DNA of 64,000 nt from Undaria pinnatifida (taxonomy: Eukaryota; Sar; Phaeophyceae; Laminariales; Alariaceae): the NCBI GenBank assembly GCA_012845835.1, contig JABAKD010000018.1, positions 2,302,616 to 2,366,615 on the forward strand, read 5' to 3'. Each line of letters opens with the position of its first letter. The stretch's first letter is position 1. A program made the position numbers and the translations under genes. The notes beneath the pieces were generated by a model. It was not told where the DNA came from. It ran no database searches and saw only the letters and a list, made by a program, of their open reading frames with translations. This document shows positions 28,801 to 39,600 of this stretch, in pieces.

Positions 28801-31800
28801 AATTGACCATATTTTTGCACAAACTTTTTTGTTTTTTTTGGGGGGGGGGGTACCTCGTGGCCATGGGATTTATTACCGGGTCGCACTTTTCAATATTCTG
28901 AAAATCAAGCGTTTGAGTGGGGAATAGACCTCCTTAATAGGTCAGGAGCCTTTGGAAAAATACGGGTGCACTTCTACTGTAGAGTGGTGCGCCAGACGCG
29001 TTTTACGATTGAGGGTAGCGCTTCCTTGGCCGAAGCGGTTCGAGCCAGCCCACGGCAGGAGAGGTGAGGCGGAAAGGTTTTGGAGCTGGCAACATGTGAA
29101 GGGCTCCATCAACAGCTCGCCGGAACCATGGCGGTCGAAGGCTTTTCGTTCGCGCAGCCCCGAGCAAAAGCTTCTGCTACGAATGCCCTAATCCTGTAAA
29201 ACAAATCTACACTCGTGAAATGACTTGACTATACAGTATACGACCGGTAGTTCCTCACGCTGAGGAGCTCGATCGGACAGCAGGTACACTATTAGTTAAT
29301 CCAACCACTGCGAACCCTTACCGTGGGATGACTCTTGTATGAAAAATGACGGGTCTCCTTACAAGTACCGACCTCTTACGGGAGATTCGTTGTTGGCAGG
29401 ATGGTATCACACAAGAGGAGACAGCACCCCTCTCGCCGGTTTTCAGGGGAGCTCGCTGACGCTACGCCCTTGTTCGATTCGAGGCTCTGTGCGCCTGGTA
29501 ACACCGGCCAACAGAATAAGCTTGAGCCTAACGCAATCAAACAAGGACGGGTGCTTTTTTTTTGCCCCGAGTCATCCCACGGTAGGGGTTGCAGTTGTAT
29601 GATTGCAACAAAACGTCCCTGGGCGATTGAGTTCCTCATGTCAGGAACTGCCGGTCAAATCAATGAAGTAATTTCACTACGAGTACATTCTATTTTTGGA
29701 CTCAGGCATAGAAGAAGCTCGGTCGGGTTGCACGAACGAATGCCTTCGGAGTCAATCTTGGGGTGAGATATTGAGTTTATCCTCGTGTCAGGAAAGCTCA
29801 GGGACTTTTTTTGATGCTGCAACCCTGCCGTGGGATAACAGTGGATCTCCGTAGTTAAAGAAAATGACGGAGTTGCGATTTTTTTTTTCGAGCGTCTCCG
29901 AGTAGCGTGAGCGTGCAGCGGTACCTAAAAAGGCATCACATGATGCGCCCGCCGCGTGCGGTCAGCGGCGGGCGCATCGATAGCCAACGGTGTCTGTCTG
30001 TGTATCGAGTCTTTTTGTGGTCTTGTAGCTCGGACTCCAATTTTATCATCGCCGAAACCAGCTGTGGCAGATGCCATAATCGTCATTTTTTTTTCATCTG
30101 TCATTTTCGTGGCCAAGTTTTTTCCTGCCGAAGTCTAGAAAGGCGATGTAGCTTGAAATCGACGGACTTTTTTTCGTGCTTTTGTTTTTTCGTTTGCGAC
30201 GATTTTCGTGGTATTCCTAGCCTAGACCTGGACCATGGGATAAATCGTTCCTCCGGTGGCAATTATCCCCCCCCCCCCCCCCCCCCCCGGTGGCATATGT
30301 CACTTTTTTGGGAGAGGTGTTGAGTAGTTTAATCGAGCGAGGAGCCGCAGAAAAGAAGAAAGGTGAACGTCTACCGTACCGTACCTGACTCGATAAAATC
30401 GCGTGAAATACTTCCTCCCAAGTCCGAATTTACGCTTTCCACCGCACAAAAAAACAGGATGTGCCTCTAGCGTACTATACCCTACTCAACAATCCCGTAA
30501 AAATGCTACGCCTGAGTTTACGCGCTTCCCAACCCCATTCCACCGCCCTGGCATGTGACAGCACCGCGCTCCAGCGGGAGTCGAGTACCGCACGGTGAAC
30601 CGATGCCAGTACAACAACATGGTTGACACGGAGACCTGTCAGGAGGTCGACGTCGAGGATGTCCGGTGGGTGGATGGATTTCGGGCTTTACGGTTGTGGT
30701 TGTTTGACAGAATCGAACAGGGCGGAAGCCGGGCGAAGGCTTATACCTTATGCACAATGTGGAGATTGAGATCATCGGGCCTTTTGTTTTTGTTCGTATC
30801 AGTACGTGGTGCAAGAAAGTTTGAAGGTTGTGTTTGGTAGGGTGCATTGTAGGTACACTCTTGTTGTTGCTTGTTGTTGTTCTATCAATTACTCGCATTA
30901 GCAAGTCCGTGGTCACAGGACAGGCCGCAGTCACTTCGGAGTGGAAGACCGCCCCCGGGCAAAAAATAAAAACAAACCAAAAGTGGTACGCGTATTAAAT
31001 ATGTGTATACACACTCTAGGTATACTCGGGTATCTATCTGCCCGCGTATTGCTGTTAAGCCCTTTAGAGCCCCCGCATTCCTCCCTATACTAAATTCAAG
31101 TAAATATGTCCCCCCAAAAGGGTTTCCAGTTGTGAAGGCGCTAAGGAGCCCCGTCGTTCAGAAAAAACAGTTTCGCCAAAAAGAGGTATACCTTACTACC
31201 TCTATGGTAGCATAACCCCTTTGGAGCCCCGAAAATCCCTCCCTAGACTAGCTTCAAGTAAGTTTGTAAATAAAAAGGATTTCCAGTTGTGAAGGCGCTA
31301 AGGAGTCCCGTCGTTCAGAAAAAAAGCAGTTTCGCGAAAAAGAGGTATACCGTGCTGCTTCTATCGTAGCATAACCCCTTTAGAACCCCCCAAATCCCTC
31401 CGTGTACTAACTTCAAGTAAGTTTGTTCCCAAGAAGGGTTTCCAGTTGTAAAAGCGCTAAGGATTCCCGTCGTTCAGAAAAATCAGATTCGCCAAAAAGA
31501 GGTATGCCTTACTACCTCTATCGTAGCACAACCCCTTCAGGCCCCCCCAAATCTCTCCCTATACTAGCTTCAAGTAAGTTTGTAAATACAAAGGGTTTCC
31601 AGTTGTAAAGGCGTTCATGGAATGATCCGATTTTGTTCACCGGGGTACACTCATTACGTACACCCTGCTAAGCACACCATTGGAAACTTCCACAGGTCGG
31701 ACAGATCAACGTTCTCTATTTGACGACCTAGCTCTTTCGGGGAAGATCTGAATGATCTGTATGGTCTAGCTCATGCTACTGGGTGGGATCTGTACGATCT

Positions 31801-33623
31801 GCATGATATAGCAAAATTTTCTAGGGTTGCATCTATACTATCCATGTACAGACCCAGCACAATATCGCGTAACGGTAGATACATCTTTTGTAGTATATTA
31901 TCTAGAATCGTCATCTGTAGATGATCTGGATGATCTGGATCGTGATATGTACATGATCTAGATCGTGATTTGTAGATGATATAGATCGTGACCTGTGGAG
32001 GATCTGTAGATGATCTGTAGTAGATGGTCTGTAGATGATCTAGATCGTGGCCTGTGGATGATCTAGACCGTGGTATGTAGATGTTCTGTGGATGATCTAG
32101 ATCGTGATCTGTCCTAGCAGGTGCGGAGAGTTTGCAGGGGTTGGGTCAGGGGTAGACTTGCCATCCTGTCGACGGTTTCTGCTTCGGTTCGAACCTTGAC
32201 AGTCTGCTGTGTTAAACACGCAATGGTTTTTTCCTCTCTGAGTCTTCTTACGTCGCAAACAGCACGAGAACGTAGTCAACAGACGACAAGCGACGAGCAG
32301 TGCAGGAGGGGTGCTGAACGCTTTGCGCAATAAGAGTTGAAGGCTCGTGTACCGGGTGGAGGAAAGGCAAGGAGCCTGTGATCAACACGGCTTGGTTTCA
32401 AAAGGACGATGGGAAGGTAATGTCATGTACACCTCCCACACGTTTGAGCTGGGAAGTGGAAGCTTTGTTTTGACGAGGAACAAAAAAAAAACTAATCTGC
32501 AAAGTGCATCGGGACATGCTCCGGTAACGGTACACCTTTTTTTGCGTCTGATGCTCCCCACCTGGGGGGACCTCCTACGTCCCGATGAGGAGTACATCCC
32601 GATTGACAAAACGAGCCCATGGCCTCGAATTGAAGGTACACCTTTTTTTTGTCTGATGCTCTTCACCTGGGGGGACCTCTGCCTAAGTCCCGATGATAAG
32701 TACATCCCGATTGAAAAACGAGCCCATGGCCTCGAAATAAAGGTACACCTTTTTTTGTCCGATGCTCCTCGCCTGGGGGGACCTCGTACGTCCCGATGAA
32801 ACGTATATATATATCGATTGACGAAAACGAGCCCATGGCCTCGAAATAAAGGTACACCTTTTTATGTGCGATGCTCCTCGCCTGGGGGGACCTCGTACGT
32901 CCCGCTGACAGGTATATATCCCGATTGAAAAACAAGCCCATGGCCTCGAAATAAAGGTACAGTCAACCCCGCTTTAAGGACGCACATGGTTTTCCTTGGA
33001 AAAAAGCGTCCTTGAAGCGGGGTTTCGTCCTTAATAGTGTATACCCCTGTATTTATACTGTCTGTCGGCCCCCTCGGTCGTCCTTAAAGCGGGGAGTTTC
33101 CTTACTACGAGCGTCCTTAAAGCGGGGTTGACTGTACACCTTTTTTTGTCCGATGCTCCTCACATGGGGGGGCTCTACGTCCCGATGAAAAGTACATGCC
33201 AATTTAAAAAACGGGCCCATGGCCCTCGAAAAAAAAGATTCACTTTTTTTTTGTCGGAAGCTCCTCACCTGTGGGGGAACCTCCTGACGTCCCGATGGAA
33301 GGTACACATCCCGATTGAAAAAACGAGCCTATGGCCTCGAAGTACCGAAAAACCCCCGACGATTTTGGGTAAAAGAGCTTGCGTCGCCGCCTCGTAATTG
33401 AGAAAGACAAAAGAAAATAGACGAAAAAAAAGTGGTATTAATGCCGCTATCGTATTCATAGCCCCCCTCGCCCCCCCCCCCCCCCCCCACCCCTCCGCTA
33501 CCAGCTTGCCACCCCCATATCTTCTTTCTCCCTACGCTTTCCTTACCTTGTGCCCTCTTTCCCTCGACCCCCCCCCCTTCTCCCTATGTATTCTATTCTA
33601 TTTATTTTATGATGTACATGTGG

Positions 33624-33676
<53 letters not shown>

Positions 33677-36600
33677 CTCACATTAACTCGCATAATCAAG
33701 TCCGTGGTCACAGGACAGGCTCCAGCCACTCTGGAGCTGAGGAATACCCATAGGTTGGGTTGGCGTCGGTTGGCAACAACACTGTAAAGCATGCCGCTCA
33801 CTTCGTGAGCTATGTAGACTACCAGGGTACCGCTTCTTTTTTGTTTTTTTGTTTTTTGTGGAAGTTGATCACCGCTGGCGGTCGAGTTAGATCGATTGTG
33901 CGGGGTGAGGAACTTTTATTCCGCACAAGGGGGAACTGTCGTATCACGTAGCGCTCATGGTAAGTAACCCACGAGGCAGTTACATAGTACTCTAATTGCT
34001 CTCTCTGGAAGTGGCCATACCGGAAACTAAATTAACTCGTTGAAGCCGTCATCCGTAAGCAAGTCCGTCTTACGAGCGGTTCTCGGAAGGATGCAGTCCA
34101 CTCTTCATGGTACTCGCCGAACACCTCACGGCACTTCGCGCTTGGTGCAAGCAATTTCTACCTGGTCGACGAAAACCCGACGTGCTCCGTCCCGGCATGG
34201 TAAGGATGCGAGGGTCTATGGTTATACCACTACGGTCATGCATGAATATCGAGCACCCCCCCCCCCCCTCGCCCCCTTCCCCCCCCCCCCTCCCCCCTCC
34301 CCCCTCCCTCTACGCAATGCCTCTTTATGGACAGGACGGCCCACTTCACGAACTGCCAAAAGCCATGGAACTGCGCTTACCCCCACCCCAAGCAGCCCCT
34401 CTGCTCCAGGCTGGTTGAGCGCTGGCTTGAGATCAGAACTAAGGTCAGCAATACTTCTGATTGTTTGTGTGTGTTTTCGGGGCGGGGGGAGGGTTTCCTC
34501 AGTTTTTGCTCGAATGCTGTAGACTACACCAGTTCTGACTACAAGTGCAAGACTCTTTCATCCTACAGTATGATACTGTAGGGGTCTCCCCATGAGGCGG
34601 TCCAACGAAGGCGGCGTCCCGATATAAGGCGGTCAAATTCGCTTGGGGCAACAGGAGATCTGCACTATTGCACTCATAACCCGGAGTGAACAAGGCGGCT
34701 TCCCCCTATAAGGCGGTTATATATGGAAAAAATAAGGCGGCTTCCCCCCATAAGGCGGTTATATATGGAATAAAATAAGGCGGATTTTCCCTATAAGGCG
34801 GTGATGTGTGGAATAAATAAGGCGGCTTCATCCTATAAGGCGGTTATATATGGAACAAGCGTCTTTCCCCTATAAGGCAGTTATATATGGAATACATAAG
34901 GCGGCTTCCCCCTATAAGGCGGTTATATTGCTCTCGCACACCACCGCTTACACTCGGAATAAATAAGGCGGCTTCCCCCTATAAGGCGGTTGTACATGGA
35001 ATAAATAAGGCGGCTTCCCCCTATACGGCGGTTATACATGGAAGAAAATAAGGCGGCTTTCCCCTATAAGGCGGTGATGTGTAGAATAAATAAGGCGGCT
35101 TCCCCCTATAAGGCGGGTACATACGGAACAAATAAGGCGTCTTTCCCCTGTAAGGCAGCTATATATGGAATACATAAGGCGGCTTCCCCCTATAAGGCGG
35201 TTATATTGCTCTCGCACACCATCGCTTACACTCGGAATAAATAAGGCGGCTTCCCTCTATAAGGCGGTTATACATGGAATAAGTAAGGCGGCTTCCCCCT
35301 AGAAGGCGGTTTATATATGGAATATGGCGGTTATAATACGCCTTATATATGGAGTACATAAGGCGGCTTCCCCCTATAAGTCGGTCGTGTTGCTCTCGCA
35401 CACCACCGCCTTCAAGGGGGATCCCTACTGTAAAAAGCACATGTGCATTATGTTTGGGCCCAGACTAATACCCTCGTACTAGTCTGTACCTTTTCGTTTG
35501 GGGGGGGGAGGGGGGGGGGTGATAATTGTGAATACGTTTGAATAATGTTGTTTCCGCGGCACTGCTGTGCTTGTTCAACGCCGAAGCTCTCAGAGCTGGT
35601 TGAGTGCTGGCTTAAGATCAGAGCTAGCGCATCCGTTTTTCGATTTTCGTTTAACCTTTTTTTTTCCGAAGAATTCGTCGCGTTTCGTTATTTTTGTTCT
35701 TCGTTTGTTTGTTTGTTTGTTTGTTTGTTTGTTTGTTTGTTTGTTTGTTTGTTTGTTTTTTCTATCTTTTGTCGTTTTTTTGTTTTTGGTTTGTGCCTTT
35801 CGTGTTTCGTTTTTTGTGTATTTGTGTGTGTGTTTTTTTTGTTTAGAGCAAAAAAATAGCTCCTAGAGATCAGTACAAAAATAAAGCTTAAGCTCGCCAC
35901 ACTCGTACTTAGTTTGATACATCATACGCAGCCGTTGCGTCAGTTTATTTCAATAGCATTCGCAATCCAGTGCAAAAATAGCTAACGTGTAGCTAGCTAG
36001 TAATAGTACCAAGGTTAAAACGGTGATTTTGTTTGGTCACAGACGGTTTTGATGGTTGATTTTTCGATGGATGGTTGGTGGTTTGTGGTCGGCTGCTGGT
36101 CACTGGTTGCTGCTTTTTTAGATGCTTGGTACGATAGAGGTATACCTTTTTTTGTCTTCTTTGTCTTTTTTTTCTGAATTACGGGACTCCTTAACCCCAA
36201 ATCGTCGGAAAAATAAATAAATTATAGGCCATTTTTTTTTCTGCACGGTTTTCGTTGTATACCTAGGCCATGGGATTTTTCATCCGGTAGCAGTTTTGGT
36301 TTAGCTCTAAATCAGTTTTTGGGAGGGACATGTCTTAAGCTCCCCAAGCGAGGAACCTCAGAAAAAAATGGTGCCCCTCCAACGTAGCACGCGTTTTGGT
36401 AGTGGGTGGTTGGCGGTTGGGGGTGTGTCGCTGGCGATTTTACCGGCATTCCCGTAAGGAGTGACTCACGCTACTGTACGGAAGGAAAAAGGCGTTCCGT
36501 GTTTTTTCTGACGCTCGCACCTTGCGGAGCTCTGAATCTCGCCCCCCCCCCCAAAAAAAAAACGAAGTTTTTAGTAAACTGAAGTTCGACCAGCACGACC

Positions 36601-39600
36601 AAACGCACGGCCGAGGGATGAACACTGTTAACGCCTCCGCTTTTGGAAACCATTTTTGAGGGGCAAAGTTACTTGAAGTTAGTGTAGGGAAGGAGTTTGG
36701 GGCTCTTAAGGGGGTTAATATCGCAAAACAGAGAACGGCATTCCGACATTTTGGGGTCAAAGCACAAAGATGGTAAAAAAACGCCACCTCTGTCATTTTT
36801 GTCATTTTTCGTCCCTGCTAAAGTCTGTGATGCCTGGTTCAAATCCTCCTGAGTGCATACTCGTGCTGTTGTAGTGGTTGGCGTTTTCTTGCGTAAAAAA
36901 ATTGCCTTTAACCGCGGAAAGCGCGAGAGCGTGGTTAGCAAAATTTGATGAAAACCGACCAGCGCAAAAAAAGCTGAAAAGTGGGTATGCTGAGCCCTGC
37001 CTGTGCGCGATAAAGCGGAAGGAAACTTACCGGAGAAGGCAAGACACCTGTGACCACAGCTTGTCCAGGAGGTCGCTGAGGGTGAAAAAACTCTTGCGAG
37101 TTGAGTTGGAAAGTATAAAGTGATAGATGGGAAGAAATAAATTCGTTGATGACTGATTGGTGGTTTTGTAGTTTATGGTGTACCAGGTACTTTTTAAAAA
37201 TTTAATGGTTTCATTGTTGCTTGTTGATTTGAGGTTTTGTGGGGTATGGTTTGATGGTTCGTGAGTTTGTGGCTGCTCGGTGGTGGGATGATCGTGGATG
37301 GCCGATGGTTTGTGACCCGTGGTTGGCTGTTGGTCGCTGGGTGGCTGGTGGTGGGTGCTTGTGTGCCACTGGTGATTAAATGGTTGATGTTAGGTGGTCT
37401 GTGGTTTGTGTTTTATGAGTTCTGGTTTGTGGTTGGGTCGCTTGTGGTCGGTCGCTGCTGGTTGGTTCTTGGTCGGAGGATTGGTGGTTGGTAGGCGGCC
37501 GCAGCAGCGCTTGTTGCCTTCCCGCATCTTGGGTCGAGAAGTGGACGCACGCTAGGGTCAGACACAGTGATAATCGCAGCATAAGCGGGTTGTTGCTGGA
37601 ATGGATCCATATGGGACGCGTGTTGGACGCGTGTTGCGACATTGAGGTAGGGCTTGTGTTTTGGCGGGGTGATTGGTAAGTGATAAGGCTTCTCATCTCT
37701 GATCGGTCATCTCAGGAGCTATTATATGGTATTAATGGTTTTGTTGTTTGATTGTTTTTGCAGCAGCACTTGAGCTTGTAGGCAATGGGCCATGGAACTG
37801 TTCGTCGGGCGGAACTTTCACCCGCTTAAAACGAAAACAAAAAAAAGAAGTTGTCCTCTATCCTCCGCCGGATGGACGTGAAAAAAAAAAAAGGCTTGCG
37901 CTCACCACACTTCCGTGTATTTTCATACATGCCGTGTGTCATTTTTTGAACCCAATTGTAGACCCGTGCTACGCCAGAGGTGCGCCATTTTTTATTTTTT
38001 TTTCTGGGGTGTTCCCCATTTTGGCAGCGTAAGACCTCTCTCCCCAAAAACTCGAGAGAAAAATAAAACTGCGATCACGATACCGGATGAAAAACCCCAT
38101 GGCCTAGGCACACTACGGGAATCATGCAAAAAAAAGTGGCCTCGTATTATTATTTTTTTTTCGACGATTTTGGGTTAAGGTGACCCGTCATTCAGAAACC
38201 GTTTCAGACGAAAAATGCTACCTCTGTCGTAGCATGCGTCTGTATTCACATTCCAGCGCCAGCTAGCTGGCATTCTACTGCGGATGGATGCATATATACA
38301 GCGAAATCAATATAGCGCTAGGGCTTAAGACGGCAAAGAAGGAAAAGGGGGGGGGGGGGGGGGGGGGGGTCACACGCGCGAGTGATCCTGCGCCACTGAA
38401 AAAAGAAAAATCCCCCAAGAGTGACCTCCCGGGCTTACTTTAGCCTTGGTCGGCGACGCCTGCTACGATACACGGAAGTACAGTAGAGCACTTTTTGTGC
38501 GAAAAATATTTTCTCAACTTGACGGGACTCTTGAAACCTTTACAACTGGACACCCTTTTTGGGGACAAATTTACTTGAAGTTAGTATATGGAGGGATTTG
38601 GGGCCTCTAAAGGGGTTATGCTAAGATGGAGGTAGTAAGGTGTACCTCTTTTTCGCGAATCTGTTTTTTTTTCTGATCGACGGAATTCCTTAGCGGCTTT
38701 ACAACTGGAAACCCTTTTGGGGGACAAATCTACTTGAAGTACGCATGGGGAGGGAATTGGGGGCTCTAAAGGGGTTATGCTACGATAGAAGTAGCACGGT
38801 ATACCTCTTTTTGGCGAACCTTTTTTTTTCTGAACGACGGGACGCCTTAGCGCCTTCGCTACTGGAAACCCTTTTGGGGGACAAATTTACTTGAAGTTAG
38901 TATGGGGGGATTTTGGGGCTCTAAAGGGGTTAGCATCATCGATATTTGAAACCAGGGATGTTCACCAGTCGGGTCGGGTCGGGTCGGGTCACGGGGATCC
39001 TACCCGACTCGTGAGGTTTGAAGAAAACCTCTGGTGACATGAACCGTGATAGTTTTCGTACACCTCAGGACTCTGTTCCCACGGGACTCGATCCGCGAGT
39101 TTTTTTTGTTTTTTCAAACATGCTGCCCGGACCCGCGAGGTCGGGTTCATGACCCACGAGAAAGTCCTTGGTATCATATTTCCTTGCCCTTTTTTTGCGG
39201 TATTTTTTGTCTTTGTTTTGTTTTGTTTTTTGTGTTTGTTTTGTTTTGTGTTGTGTTTGTTTTTTTCTTGTTTTGTTTTGTTAGTTAGCTAGTTCGTTCG
39301 TTAGTTCGTCAGTTAGTTTGTTTTTACGCCTCCGGCGCGCGGATGGGGAAAAAACAAAGATCAAGCTCACCACGCTTGCGCGCGTGATTTCATACACACA
39401 TGCATGCCGTGTGAAAATTTTACTCAACTAATTGTATTCGCAACCCAGCGCTAGCTGTCGTATCCTTCGGTTCCAGTGGTAGCAGGCAGAACAAATCCTA
39501 CCGGCAGTTGTTTTGTATCTAGGCCATGGGGCCGGCTGTTCACCGGACCCCGCACTTTGAGTTCAAGCCAGGAGTCTCGCGAAAATTAGTGTGTTCCTGC

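Noticed and set aside
30575-30660. Acceptor at 30574 for GT8 exon 8
   Set aside because: Phase 0 entry there meets TGA after seven codons. The acceptor at 30561 gives an open, family-like reading.
34600-35430. Origin or regulatory iteron array
   Set aside because: The same unit occurs in other introns, inverted, with higher-order structure; it behaves as a satellite.
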